In this document: piece by piece, positions 12,201 through 24,600 of the stretch
How positions within the stretch are numbered: position 1 is the stretch's first letter
Layout: the number at the start of each line of letters is the position of its first letter
Assembly: GCA_009602735.1 (NCBI GenBank)
Contig: WELA01009032.1
Location: 332,266 to 396,265, forward strand
DNA from: Mesotaenium endlicherianum
Lineage: Eukaryota > Streptophyta > Zygnematophyceae > Zygnematales > Mesotaeniaceae
Direction: 5' to 3'
Length of the DNA stretch: 64,000 nucleotides
Position numbers and translations under genes: made by a program
Notes under the pieces: generated by a model
The model's database searches: none
What the model was told of the DNA's origin: nothing
Seen by the model: only the letters and a program-made list of their open reading frames with translations

Positions 12201-14447
12201 GGGAAGGAGGTGGAAAATATGGGTTGAGTACGGTTGAGTGCACCCCCCCCAAGGACTGGGTGGATCTTATGGACCTCCCTGTCTGGTCTGCAGACTCCCG
12301 ACGTGAAGGAGAAAGGAAAGGCGCGCGAGTTTGGAGAGGAGCTGGTGGAGTGCGAGCTCCGAGTGTGGTGGCCCATGGACAAGAAGTAAGGGCCCCTCCT
12401 CTGTCACTTTGTCTCTGTACGTCTGTGCTCGGTTCTACGTGCGGGCGGGTAGGCATGTGTGCTTGAAGGGCTTCACCTCGTCAAAGTGCGGAACTTAGAC
12501 ACTCGGTTCTTGTGGCTCGTAGACATTACGTAGTTTGTATGAGCCCGTCACAGTGCTTTTGCTTACTGGGGTGGTGGTGCACCTGAGCTTTGTGCTGATA
12601 ATGGTCCGGCCTAACGTAACAACTTTGCGAGTTGCGAGGCCGGCCATGCATGTATCCAGAGTTCGAGGTAACATAATCAAGATCTCTTGTTGGGTTGGGT
12701 TGATTGATACTTAGTCTCCTAAGGTTCTCTTCTCTTTGTGCATGCGCTAAGGACAGCACAGCTATATCATTCTGCATGTAGTGAATGCAAACTGTTCATG
12801 AGTCAGCCGACTCCGCCTTGCCTAAGGAGCTACCTTATCTGGCGTATCTTTGCGCCACGATAGTGTCATTCCATCTTGCACTCGGCCCCAGCTTAGGCAC
12901 GGACTTGAGTGTAGCACATTCATCCGAGCTCCACGTGGAACCACACAGACAGCCAAGGCAGCTTATGTCTACCTTGCCTGCATTTGCATTGCGCCCTTGA
13001 TGTGGTCACGTAGCCAGGGCACTCTGTGCAGCAGTAACTGGGACATGTCAATTCTCTCTGACGAAGAGGTCCACAAGCGGTGCGTCCCAAGGACTGGACA
13101 GGCGACTGGGGTAGAACGGGCATAAGTTGATTCTTGCGCTCGCTCTTCTGCGTTGCGCAGGTTCTACACCGGCAAGGTCATCGCGTTTGACGCCAAGACG
13201 AGGAAGCATCAGGTGGCTGTCTCACCTTTGGCTCTTCCCTTCTCTTGCCTTCTGAGAGATGTACATGTGACCGCTGTAGGTGGGAGTGGGCCGAGGATGG
13301 AGGAGCATGTCAGGAGCTCCCGTGAATCTTCATTACTCCCAAAAAGGTTCTCTTGCTGATGGTGGTGGTGTGTGTGTGGGGGTGTGCTGATGAGTCAGGT
13401 CGTATATGCGGACGGCGACAAGGAGCACCTGAGAATGTCCAGCCAGCGCTGGGAGCTGCTGGATACAGCTAAGGCCGCCTCTCTTGGCCTGCTCACTCCT
13501 CCTCCTGCCCCTCCCCCTTGCTCTCCTGCAGCCACACCCCAAAGCAAGGATGCAGGTGGAGAAGCCGCCACTGGCACAGGCCCTGGCCCTGGCACTGGCG
13601 ACAACAAGAGAAGAGGGAGGAGTAGTAGGCTTAAAGTTGCTGAGCATTCTTCAGCTGCACCCAGCTCTCCTCAGCCTGTGGTGGCTGCTGCAGGCACGAA
13701 GGTAACTTTAGAGGCGAGTAAGGGCGGGGGCAAGCCAAGCAGTACAAATTTATCAGGGAAGGGGAAGAGCAAGAGGAAAAATGCGGGTGGAGAGGATGTT
13801 CTGCAGGAGGAAGGGTTGAAGGATGGAGGAACGGCGAAGGAGAAGGAAGACAAGACGTCACCAATGTTGGAGGAGAAGACAATTGGTGCGCAGAATGGGA
13901 AGGCAGAGTCAGAGGAGGCAGGGGGTATTGCCTCTGAGTGGGAAATGCAGGACCTGCCTGAAGAAGTGGTAGAGGCAGACAAGCTGAAGCAGGCCTTGTC
14001 AACGCAAGGTGAGGACAGAAGTGACGCGCTTGGCTACGCGCTGGATATGAGCATCCGCTCGTCACTTTTGTGTGCGTCAGTGCCTGATATTGTAGGGGCT
14101 GGTGCAGTTGGGGCAGATGTGCCTCAGGAGGGGAAGGAAGCACAGAGTAGGAACACAAGGCAAAGAGGCATAAAGCACAAGGGCGGTGGTGCAGAGCAGT
14201 CGGAGTCAGCAGTGGCGGCAGAGGCAACTTCTGATTCTGCCCCTGTGCCATCGGACAAGGATTCTTTGGTGAGTTTGCTATTCCAGCAGCTACTACATGA
14301 TCACTTGAGAAGCTACTCTTACAATCTGCCTGATCTATATCCTCTGTTACAAGACCATGTGCCTTGCTTATCGGGGTTGTTGAGCAAACCAGTCTTTTGT
14401 GTGCTTGCCAGGAAGGAGAGAGACCACGACGACAACGAGTGAAGTGA
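3265..14447 (+). CDS. PDS5: Sister chromatid cohesion protein PDS5 homologue (HEAT repeats plus C-terminal Tudor-like module)
   Basis: Cohesin-associated regulator that binds the cohesin ring in the nucleus and controls cohesion maintenance and release. I place 28 exons: 3265-3375, 3601-3804, 3959-4140, 4273-4405, 4827-5048, 5297-5510, 5799-5944, 6131-6300, 6539-6688, 6800-6848, 7008-7193, 7388-7573, 7948-8108, 8381-8510, 8813-8962, 9067-9126, 9245-9393, 9586-9703, 10016-10150, 10359-10570, 10786-10969, 11137-11292, 11432-11542, 11747-12151, 12294-12385, 13161-13212, 13399-14268, 14412-14447. All junctions are GT-AG and phase-consistent, giving 1657 residues, close to plant PDS5A. Residues 1 to about 1150 are helical HEAT-type repeats (SPSFHRRVGILETLAKY, VVMLDLECDAL-like segments). 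About 1220-1310 is a Lys/Ala/Glu-rich linker. About 1328-1380 is the Tudor-like module (RVWWPMDKK, FYTGKVIAFDAKTRKHQ, VVYADGDKEHL), diagnostic of plant PDS5. The tail is acidic, Lys-rich and probably disordered. Two short poly-Gln runs lie in exons 8 and 20. The last intron could be retained, which would move the stop to 14442. The borders of exons 11 and 22 are the least certain. Confidence 0.93.
10194..10214 (+). repeat. (CA)n microsatellite with an ambiguous base, in a PDS5 intron
   Basis: A CA dinucleotide run follows a C-rich stretch and a single N at 10194, inside the PDS5 intron between exons 19 and 20. Similar GT/CA-rich and poly-C tracts occur in other PDS5 introns (for example 10601-10612). 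It has no effect on the coding model. Confidence 0.8.
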
Positions 14448-15021
14448 CGGAGGGGGCCAGTGTAGCGGGTAAGAAATCCATGCATTAAGTTGCTGTATTG
14501 AGTTAACGGAGGTTTGTAATAGGCTGTATGTTGGGATAGCAAGGTCTTGCAAGCTACGTTGCGTGCTTCTTGGGCACCAGTGGGGACTAGGGATGCAGCC
14601 ACTACTACAGTAGACCACTTGTTCGAGCACAAGCAGAACAAGCACATACTTTTGGGTACATCCGCAAGTAATGCTGGAAGGGTTGTGGCAAGCGGGATTA
14701 TTTTGTACATAGAACAGCAGCTACGTAGACTCCCCGGTCAGCAAGCCACGACCACGTGAACAGAAAACTTAAAGTGTACAGATTACTACATATTGACGGC
14801 AAACAGCACTGGACCTTAGCCCGCTGTAAGAGCCCGCTGTATCTTTTGTCTTGCTTTGTATATTCCAATTGGTATTGTGATCGTCTTGGAGTGATGTTGC
14901 AGACTGTAGAAGATGATAGTAGGTACCAAGGCTGCATTTCACACTGGTATTTTTTACGGAAAGAAAAGTAGGACCCATCTTTAATTTGAATCCCACATGA
15001 AGGAAGCTATGCTAGGCTTTT
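14448..15021. other. Convergent 3' region between PDS5 and GCSH
   Basis: This 574-bp interval lies between the stop codons of two convergent genes and presumably holds both 3' untranslated regions. I see no canonical AATAAA on either strand close to the stops, no coding sequence and no repeat. It marks the switch from the GC-rich PDS5 locus to more AT-rich DNA. Confidence 0.5.
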
Positions 15022-16911
15022 CTAGTGCTTGCTCTCATCACAATGAGCAGTGTATGCAGAATTGTCTAGCAACTCATCCAACTCCTCGGGCTTCTCCAGC
15101 TTAACCTTGATCATCCAGCCCTCAGAGAATGGAGCATCGTTCAGCTGCATTAGACAATCAACCACACCTCAGTATGATACAGACCAAGGAGTGACGAGCA
15201 AACCAAGCAAGGAGTTTGAGGGTTTGTCAAGGAATTTGAAAATCTAAATGCTGCAGACGAAATCGAACCAAGAGTGCACAGAAATTAGTGAATCCCACCT
15301 TCTCGGGAGCATCTTTCAAGCTGGAGTTGATTTCTACAACCTCTCCAGACAGTGGAGAGTAAACATCGCTGGCTGCTTTAACACTCTCCACGACACCAAA
15401 AGGCTGACCCTTGGTGACCTGGGTGCCCTCCTCTGGAAGCTCAACAAACACAATCTGTCCAAGCTCAGCCTGCTCAACATAACACCTTCAGTGCACTGAT
15501 TAGGCACCCTCTAATCACAACCTCACCCTGCAGCAACAGGATTTGCTGTGGTCTCCTATATTATTCATGGAATCCCGTGCAGTCAACTCCAGCTTTCGAA
15601 TTCATGCTGCTAAACTCGGAAGTTAGACTACCTCAGGAGAAACAGGTTCTCAATAAAAGTTCTTCTACATCATGCATTCACACCAAAAAAAAAAATCTCC
15701 GCTTAATATAGATGCGCAACTTCCACACTTTCTTATCATATTCATGTACGCAAAAAGACATGCCGAATGATGACAAGCTGATAACAAGCGAGAGCTGAGT
15801 TCGATTGCCCTCTTCAACAACCCACGGACCTGCGTCTAAGTCATCAAGACGAGTATCCTGCCCGACTATTATTTCCAATCCGCCACTCGCGTGCATCAAT
15901 GTAGGGCTTGAGAACCAGACCTAGACGACCTAACGAGTCCCTTCACAGGTTCTTAGCAGCATGTGGAAGTGACACGGGACGAGCCAACGTCGAGCATGCA
16001 GCTGTGGGCACCTTTGACCCTTACATGGAGCGAGACAGGTTGCAACAATCCTTATGCAAGACTACGTACCTGAGCAAAGTCTGAGATGCCGACAGTTCCA
16101 ACCTCTCCATCAACATCAGCCCACTCGTGTGACTTCATGTACTTCTTTGTCTCAGGTCCTGGACAGCACATAACGATCACGTAGCTAAAGCTCAACCTCC
16201 CATGTGAGAATTGCGATGCTTACACCCAAGGGGACTACGTATATCCACCTGCCTCCCTCGAACTGGAGAAGAGGGCTCTAAGTACTACTGTGTCAGGCAT
16301 AGAACAGCGGGAGATTACATGTTCAAACTCGCTCCTTGTAGACAAGATACTTCCTACAAGCAACCTGTGGCGCCCGATCATGTGTATACAGAACCAGAGA
16401 TGACTCTTGGCACCACTTCACATACGGTACAATGCAGGTTGACAACTTTAACGGATACTTTAGTGTACCAGACAGTTCTTCGCACACAGTTCTTTTCGAC
16501 ACTCATTGGACTATCCATCATATTTGGATACTGGTGATAAACAGAAAGCTGGCCCATGACGAATGCATGTTAAAGGAACTCTAGCAGACTCTGACGGCGA
16601 CATTCAAACTAAGTAGCGCACCCACGTTTGACCAGAAATGAGCTCCATCGCGCACTTGCAAACAGATCATTTGAAGCAAGGATCTCAAACTTTGAACTGT
16701 AAGTCACTGCATTGTAGAGTACTCTAGCTTGCATGACTACTTCCACGAGGATAACTCTGTGACGTACTCGAGTTCAGAGATGGCCCTCAAGATGTGAGGG
16801 GCAGAGGACTGGTTACTAACCTGAAGAATATGCACGGGCGAAGGGGACTACGAGTGGTCTACATTGAATTTTGAGGGCACTAGCGGCCTCTACCGCGAAC
16901 AATCTGCGCAT
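15022..16911 (-). CDS. GCSH: Glycine cleavage system H protein, mitochondrial precursor
   Basis: Lipoyl-carrying H protein of the glycine decarboxylase complex. It shuttles the aminomethyl group between P-, T- and L-proteins in the mitochondrial matrix, so it serves photorespiration and one-carbon metabolism. Four exons on the minus strand: 16911-16821, 16158-16070, 15469-15299 and 15144-15022, totalling 158 codons with all phases matching. Exon 1 encodes a classical mitochondrial presequence: MRRLF start, Arg-rich, no acidic residue except one Glu, ending RAYSS. Exon 2 has [12 protein letters not shown] and VGISDFAQ. Exon 3 has VFVELPEEG and the lipoylation motif [11 protein letters not shown], with Lys91 as the lipoate site. 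Exon 4 has SEGWMIKVK. The mature part is normal length. The C-terminus (after [11 protein letters not shown]) carries a short HCDESKH tail. Exon 1 is too short to stand out alone. It is supported by the donor at 16820 and by the exact phase-1 fit. Confidence 0.92.
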
Positions 16912-19269
16912 TGAGTCATGCTTCATAGAATCAGCTGAAGCTCACGGAATCTATCATGACAAAAAGTACAGGCCCCACAACACATCATGTCTATGATGAC
17001 GTAGTACTAACATTGGCACAATACGCACATTTAACGAGCAAAATAACTGTCAGGAACATGTGATATCAGACAAGAAGACATCAATAAGTGACGCACTAAA
17101 GCTGCAGCTGAATATGAGTTCCCTAAGTGCAACTTGAAAGAATGTAGCTAGAGGAAGGTGGACAAGTCAAGCAGGAGGCTCAACCCAATCCTACCAACTG
17201 GAGATGCTATAAGCAAACATCTACACTTCTGCTGCAATGTAGCTGCTTGAGAACAGCTTTCCAGGAGGAAACTCAGAATTTCGCTAGTCTCCTCATGCAT
17301 AATGTCTCTAGGAAAGTCACGCACTCAAGCAGTCGTTCTTAAAGCTCCCAATGAAGTGTGTAAAAAACGACAGACGCACCTAAGAGCCATTCTGCTTGAT
17401 TGGAGTACCGACGCTTTTAAAATTAACAAAAGTTGTTCTCGTAGTGTACTAAGTTCACTGTAAGAGCGATCTTTAGAGTCGAAGGCGGTGAGACATAAGC
17501 CGGTTGCTGTTAGACTAAATCCTTATGATAGTGGCACTGGAATTTACTCAGTGCAGTTCCTACCATGCAGATATGGTCAGCGGAGCGTTGCGGATGAGGA
17601 TGGAGTGGACGTTGAGGAGAATATGTGGTCGATGTCGTCAAAGACGCCTTGCCGTCTCCCCATCGACGACCAGCATCGCGTGGTTAGGAACTTAGGAACA
17701 TCGTGCTGACCGTATTTTAGTATTTCATTATTCACCCTTGTTTATGTCTTCCGGGCAGTAACTGCTTCAGTTTACCATTACGTGTTTCTTTCTCGGAAGT
17801 TATTCTCTGAGAGACACGAACATTATAGTATACAGTTAACTATAGAAGATCGACAGCCACCAGGTGTAGTGAATGTTCCTTTGCGCTTGACAAATTTTTC
17901 ATAACATTTTGAAGGTTCTTTGAGCTAACAAATTTGTCGACATCGCCTTGATAGCATGTGACAAAAGTTGGACATGATGTGCAACAATCGACCCCTGCCC
18001 ATCGACGGTGCATGACACTGATGACATAAGACCGATTCACATCCGAACCACTCGACAACGTCCGATCCTGGCCTCCGACGCGCGAACATTCACAATAAGC
18101 CCAGACCTTCCTACTTGCATGCATATGGCAGGGACATCCCATTACATCCAATTTGTTGTTCTGTACCCTTTTTGAAGTGGATTGTCACATCGATGTTATG
18201 CCTAGCGACGTCGGTGCCTGTCGCACTTGTGTCGATGCCACCGTTAACCTTTGACTTCGCGCGTGTTTATTCAGGTCTAATTGACCTTTGACGTCACATT
18301 GACCTGGTCAGCAGTTGACCAAGTTCCCTTAGTCACACGCACACAAGCTCAATTCCATGGCTTATATTGGCTTTCATGGCTTTTCTTCTCGTGGGTCTTT
18401 CAAATACTTCAATTGCAAAATAATTGGATGAATTCAACTTATCTTACAAGAGCAAAAGTTGGCACTTCTATTTGCTTCTTTTGCTCATGTTGACTAGTTC
18501 GGAGAATTGTGGTTTGCTAAAATCAATTACAAGCAATTTGCAAAGACATTGGAATTAAGAGAAAGTCGTCTTTCCAGGCTTTTGCATTACTTTTCTTTAG
18601 AATAAAACTATATAAGACTTTGAAATCTACAGCAATTCTTGCTATTCAACCTGAGCTTTTCTGCTCTTAACTACACTCATCAATTTTTCATTGTGAGGAC
18701 TTTCTTTTCTCAATCCTAACATCTGCTTTCGCAAGCGACTTTCGAGAACTTGAATGTCGAATAGCAAATTTATGTACCTCACATGTTGGTCTTCTCCAGC
18801 TTCCATCAAGCTTCTCATTGCAGATCAAATTTGCTACTCCTAATTTGTCAATTAATGTTTCTTTGCCTTAAGAAACTTCTGAGTTTGAAGAAATTTACTT
18901 TCTAATTTTGCAAAGAGAGAGAATCTTAAAAACGACGTCTTAAACGTGGCTCTTTGGCTCCTAAACGCCTTGAGGTTGCCGGACTTGCCTTTGAGCCTTC
19001 TTCCTTCCTCTCTTCTCATTCTTTCTACAAAAGAATGAATATATATTTTAATGTGTATGTCTTTTGTCCAAGTTGGCACCAGACTCTCTAGGCCCTCTCG
19101 GCCCAAGTGTGCACTCGCTTGTGTCACCCTGCCTTTTTAGGCTGCCAGGCTGCGTCACGCATGGCTAGTCCAAATTTCCCGCCGTGGTCCACTCCTAGCA
19201 ATGACTCCAAATGGTCCCTACTATCGTAGCAGATTTGTTATAGCGGTTTTTCGCACGAGTAAAAGTGCA
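16912..19269. other. Intergenic region upstream of GCSH, no supported gene
   Basis: About 2.36 kb of AT-rich DNA lies between the GCSH start and the first retrotransposon. The proximal part should contain the GCSH promoter. Short open frames on both strands (for example 17488-17709 plus and 17840-18151 minus) have no recognisable motif and I do not call them genes. A cluster of TTGAC motifs lies at 18251-18319. The segment 18340-19200 is low in coding potential and could be old repeat sequence, but I see no terminal structure. Confidence 0.45.
18251..18319 (+). promoter_or_regulatory. Cluster of five TTGAC (W-box-core-like) motifs
   Basis: TTGAC occurs at 18251, 18281, 18288, 18299 and 18315 in 69 bases, all on the same strand, and a TGACGTCA palindrome overlaps one copy. 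In plants TTGAC[CT] is the WRKY binding core. The cluster is about 1.3 kb upstream of GCSH. Function is inferred only from the motif. Confidence 0.3.
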
Positions 19270-19274
19270 CCAAG

Positions 19275-19777
19275 TGTAGTGTTCTGAATTATAATATATT
19301 AGTTGGCATATATCTTAATGCTTTTGAATATATTTGGAGTAGTATAGTGTGGAGTCAAGTGTGAATAGATACTCTAGTGACTTGGTTCATGTCCTTTGAA
19401 CCTTCCAAGGCATTTTCGAAGTTAGAGGAAGGACCTAGAAGAACTCCATGTGGCAAAAGTCAAATGTGCCATTTTTAGGTCAAAAGGACATGTGTACATT
19501 ATTTTAGAAAGAGGTGGCAAGTTTTGGGATGTGTTGGGTGCCAACACATCAACATACACCTTCCTAGAAATTACTTATGTAGCAAGTATATAAACAAGAG
19601 CTAGAACATAGAAAGACATTCCAGAATCACTCTTGTACTTGCCAAAATCCAGAAATATATTAACTTTCAAGAAGCCATCTCTCTTTCAAGAAGCTACCAC
19701 TTGTGTTCAAAGATCCTTGTCTTGAATAGATAAAGTATTCTGTTTTACTAAGTACTTTATCTATCTGTTTCACTACA
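19275..19777 (+). repeat. 5' LTR of element B (family 1)
   Basis: 503 bp from TGTAGTG to CACTACA, with TATATAAA about 190 bp before its end as probable promoter. The distal 180 bp is of sequence type 1, as in element C. Confidence 0.93.
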
Positions 19778-19814
19778 GTGGTATCGGAGCTAGGCACTTT
19801 GGTAGCACAAGAAG

Positions 19815-20342
19815 ATGGCCGATCCTCAAGACCAACAGCAAGCTTTCGAAGGAAGCCCTTCCTCTCCAAGACACCCTCCTCCAGCGCCGATGGGAGAGCC
19901 CACTCAAGAAAATCTGCAACAACAAGAAGCACCACAAGGAGGAGCACACCCTCCTCCAGCGTCGATGGGAGAGCCTACTCAAGGAAATCTCCAACAACAA
20001 GAAGCACCACAAGGAGGAGCACCGTCAAATCCCGTGGCAGCCGCTATAGCAAAGTTGACCCCACCACAAGGAGTTCCCGCAAATGAGTGGGCAGCCTTCC
20101 TAATGACCGTCCACAACCAAGTGGGCTTGGCCACCTATGAAGCAACCGTGCAAGCGTCAAGAGTAGCTATGGCTGCCATGGTTGCCCCTATTGCAAGCAA
20201 TGCTCAAAATCCAGCCCCGGCTCAAGAGCCTCCACAAGAGCTACCGAGAGCAAGGAAACTCATCAAGCTCGGCAAACCCGACACTATCAACCCCGGGAAA
20301 GGTGCCAACCTGAATTTATGGCTCTACCAAGTGGAGACGTAG
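19815..20342 (+). pseudogene. Gag of element B, N-terminal part (split by insertion)
   Basis: The frame starts [11 protein letters not shown] and has two tandem copies of a 25-residue Pro/Gln-rich unit ([18 protein letters not shown]). It continues into the conserved gag domain ([11 protein letters not shown]) and stops where element A begins. Compared with the intact gag of element C it is truncated only by the insertion. The rest of this gag is at 26920-27678. Confidence 0.88.
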
Positions 20343-20843
20343 TGTAGTGAAACAGATAGATGAAGTACTTAGTGAAATATAATACTTTATCTATTCAAGA
20401 CAAGGATCTTTGAACACAAGTGGTAGCTTCTTGAAAGAGAGATGGCTTCTTGAAAGTTAATATATTTCTGGATTTTGGCAAGTACAAGAGTGATTCTGGA
20501 ATGTCTTTCTATGTTCTAGCTCTTGTTTATATACTTGCTACATAAGTAATTTCTAGGAAGGTGTATGTTGATGTGTTGGCACCCAACACATCCCAAAACT
20601 TGCCACCTCTTTCTAGAATAATGTACACATGTCCTTTTGACCTAAAAATGGCACATTTGACTTTTGCCACATGGAGTTCTTCTAGGTCTTTCCTCTAACT
20701 TCGGAAATGCCTTGGAAGGTTCAAAGGACAAGAACCAAATTACTAGAATACCTATTCACACTTGACTCCACACAATACTACTCCAAATATATTTGAAAAC
20801 ATTAAAACATATGCAAACAAATATATTAACTCAAATCACTACA
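20343..20843 (-). repeat. 3' LTR of element A (family 1)
   Basis: 501 bp, TG...CA ended when read on the minus strand. Its distal part is type 1, unlike its partner LTR at 26416-26919. Confidence 0.92.
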
Positions 20844-21696
20844 TCACCCCCCCGATAGAAAAAGCGACGTCTCGGCGCGTCAAGTTTCAAGTCAGATGCC
20901 ACACATGTGAAGAGGACTAGTCAAAGGCGCCAAGTCAGGTGCTACACATGTAAGGTAGACTAGGCAAGGTCGTAGGTGGTGTGACCTTATTGGCTAGCCT
21001 ACTCTTTAATGATAAAGAAAATTGTACAAGTTGGCCCAGAATCTGCCACAAATTCAAAAATTCATAGCGGCCACAGAACTGCTCCAAATCTGAAAATTCG
21101 AGTGCCAGACGGACCGCGTCGGAGAACTCTACCGGGTCACCAAATTTGAGAGCATTCTCATTTCTGGAGTGTCGTTGAGAGCTGAGAGAGTAGGCACTCC
21201 TCCAAATCTGTGCAGAAACTTCTGAAAATCATAAGTCCTTCTATACTTCTTCAAATGCTCCAAACTAAGTCTCAAATTGGGCGTTGTAAGATGTTCTACC
21301 AGAGTCTTGAGTTTCAGAGCATTCCAAGTTCAGGGGAGGGCACAATGTCAGAAGGCATATTCTGTCCTAACAATGCCAGCAGCCTGACCCCCTTCTACTT
21401 AGAGCATCATATCTCTCTTACCAATGCTCCAAATTGAGCATACTTGGACTCTAAATGACTGACTACTCGTGGACTACAGCCAGGTAAATTCTCAGAATTT
21501 ATTATGCAGAGACCTATCACCAGTAGCAGTTTTAGTTTTCTGTCCAGAAACTGCAAGAAGAGAAGAGTGTCTAATGTCATTTTTTCCTCTTTGTGGTTCT
21601 TGCAGGCTGCCTCCAAGGGGTCTTCTGCTGCTTCTTGATGGTGGCAGGCTGCCTCCCTGAAGTCTTCGGGCTTCTAGTAGAGAGACTTGGGGCTGG
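20844..21696 (-). other. 3' untranslated region of element A
   Basis: Non-coding segment between the pol end and the 3' LTR. It contains two of the three roughly 42-bp CACATGTGT...CTGACTTG...TTGACTAGT units found at this place in element C. One unit has been deleted or fused here. No reading frame has recognisable motifs. Confidence 0.7.
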
Positions 21697-24600
21697 TCAA
21701 AGATGGCGGTTGGCGGCATGGAAGCGCTTCAACTTTCTCTGAACTTTGTCAAGGTAGTGCGCCGCCACCCAACTATTCTCCGAATCTGGATATCCTTTCC
21801 ACTTGATCAAGTATTGCTGCTGTCTCCTGAAATTTCTCATAGCCACTATGTCTTCCACTTCGTACTCCAAATGATCATCCACTATTGTTGGGGCTGGTGG
21901 GGTTGTCACACGTCCTGGGAACTTGTTGTCAGGTTGCAAATACGGCTTGAAGAGGGAAGCGTGGAATACGGGGTCGATGTGCATAGTCTGGGGAAGTTCT
22001 AGCTTGAAAGCAACGAGGTTGACTTGCTGGATAATCTTGAAGGGTCCCAAATACTTGGGAGAGAACTTGCTGCCGGCAGGCCTGTTGTTCAGGGAAATAT
22101 TCTTGGATGATAGTAACACGTTGTCACCTGCTCTGTACGTAATTTCTCTTCTGGACCTGTTTGCGACTCTTGCTTTAGCATCTTNTAGCATCTTGCGTCT
22201 GTTGTAGAGCTTTCTTCGCTGCTGTAAGGGCTGCTTTCAATGTCTCCATAAAACCTGTGGCTGCAGGTTGTTCATCATGGCCAGCCGTGAAGCTCAGTGG
22301 CGTGGTCGGATGGAAGCCATAGTTGAGGAAGAATGGGGACTCTTGGGTAGAGGCCTGCGTAGTGTTGTTGTAGGCAAACTCGAGGGGGGTCAAGTACATG
22401 TCTCAGTCTTGCTCGAGGGTAGACACGTAGGCCTTTAGAGAGGTCTTTAGGGTACGATTCATACGCTCGGTTTGCCCATCTGATTGTGGGTGGTAGGCGG
22501 TAGACATATACAACGATGTACCCAAGTTCTTGAAGAGTTTTTTCCAGAAATGGCTTGTGAATCTTGGGTCTCTATCTGACACAATTCTTGATGGTAGTCC
22601 ATGGAGTCGGAAGATGTTGTCCAAGATGAGTCTTGCAAGTTGTGGTGCTGTAGCCTTAGTCGTTATGGGAATAAAATGAGCCGTTCTAATAAGTCTGTCC
22701 ACCACCGTGAGTATTGCATAATGGCCTCGAGGTGTAACGGGCAAGTCCACGATAAGGTCCATTGAGATGTCCGTCCATTGTCTTTCGGGGATTGGTAGTG
22801 GTTGGAGGAGTCCTCCCGCCCTTTGCGATGATGGCTTGATTCCTTGGCATGTGTCACAGCTCCTGCGGTACTCCTTGACTTGCTTAGACATGCCTGGCCA
22901 ACAATAAGTCCTAGCTAGAACGCCCGTGGTCCTTAGGATTCCAAAGTGTCCTCCAAGAGGGTTGTCGTGTGCTTCTCGTAGAAGCAAGAGCCGGAGGTCT
23001 AAGTCATTAGGAACACATCTCTGGCCCGTATCTTGCCTCACCCAATAATTGCCTTCTTGCTTCTTGCATGGGTCCAAGGCTGCTTCTCCGTTCTTGTAGT
23101 AAGGGTCTCTTTCATAGGCGGCTGAAAATCGAGCTTCCAGATCTGTCTTCAGGGATACCATCACTGCATTTAATTGCAGTCTTGAGAGGGGGTCAGCCGG
23201 GTTTGTCTTGCCGGGCTGGTACTGAATCGTGATGTTGTATTGTTGCAAGTATCCGCTCCATCTTGCTTGTCTCCTTGAGAGATACGGCTGCGTTTGGAGG
23301 TGCTTTAACGCCTCGTGGTCCGTGGTGACCAGTACTTTGCGTCCTTCAACGTAGCAGCGCCAAACCTTCAAGGCATGTACAATCGCCAATGCCTCTCGCT
23401 CCGTGGTTGTATAATTTTGCTCGGCTCGATTTAGTTTCCTTGACTCGTAGGCAATGGGCTGCAGTCCCTTGCCTTGGTCTTGAAGCAGGATTGCTCCAAT
23501 TGCATTGGAAGATGCATCGGTGATGACGTGGAAGGGCCAATCTGGGTTTGGACTTGGGAGTGTGAGCACCGGGGATGTGGTCAATATTCGCTTTAACTCT
23601 TGAAATGCCTCTTCCTCTTTCTCGGTCCATGTATAAAGCCTTTCCTTCTTGAGTAGATCTGTCAAGGGGGCTGCTATGTGCGAGAAGCTTTGGATGAATC
23701 TCCTGTACCAATTGGCAAATCCCAAGAATGACTGGAGTTCTTTCTTGGTCGTGGGGGTTGGCCATTCCTCCACCACCGTGGTCTTCTTGGGGTCCATCTT
23801 GATGCCATCAGCAGTCACGTGGAGACCTAGGGACTCCACTTCTTGTTTGGCAAACTTGCACTTTGACTCCTTTGCAAATAGCTTGTTTTGCTTCAATACT
23901 TCACGGACTTCGTTCAAGTGTCTCGCATGCTCTTCAAGGGTCTTGCTGTAGATAAGGATGTCATCGATGAATACCACCACAAATCTGTCCAACATGGGCT
24001 GAAATATGGTGTTCATCATAGTCATGAAAGTTGCTGGCGCGTTGGTGAGTCCAAATGGCAGGACCATGAACTCAAAATGTCCATATCTTGTCCTGTATGC
24101 CGTCTTCTCTATGTCCGGTTCTGTGATGCAAATCTGGTGGTAGCCGCTTCGTAAGTCAATCTTCGTGAAGTACTTGGCTCCAACCAGCCGGTCCATGAGA
24201 TCATCCATGCGCGGCAGCGGGTATCGATTCTTGATGGTGATCTTGTTGAGGGCGCGATAGTCCACACACATCCTCAAAGTACCATCTTTCTTCTTGACAA
24301 ATAGCACCGGGGCTCCAAATGGCGACTTGCTAGGTCGAATGAAGCCATGCTCCAGTAGCTCCTTGATTTGCTTCTTGACTTCGTCTAGCTCCGTGTATGA
24401 CATTTTGAATGTAGGCCGAATGATGGCTTGCTTCCGGGCTCCAACACTATCTTGTGGTCTACGAATCTCTTGGGGGGTAAGCCCTTGGGCAATTCCGGGG
24501 AGAATACTTCTTTGTAGTCCTCTAAGACTTCTTGTATCTCCTTGGGAACGGGGCTGCCTTCTTGACTCTCGATGTCTTTCTTGATGTCTTTTGGCGTGAT

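Noticed and set aside
13631-14710. 359-codon minus-strand open frame
   Set aside because: Antisense to the last large PDS5 exon and its 3' region; low-complexity Ser/Pro/Leu composition mirrors the Lys/Glu-rich sense strand.
17488-17709. 73-codon plus-strand open frame in the GCSH upstream region
   Set aside because: No motif, no splice partners, and the minus strand of the same stretch does not provide the GCSH first exon, which fits at 16911-16821.
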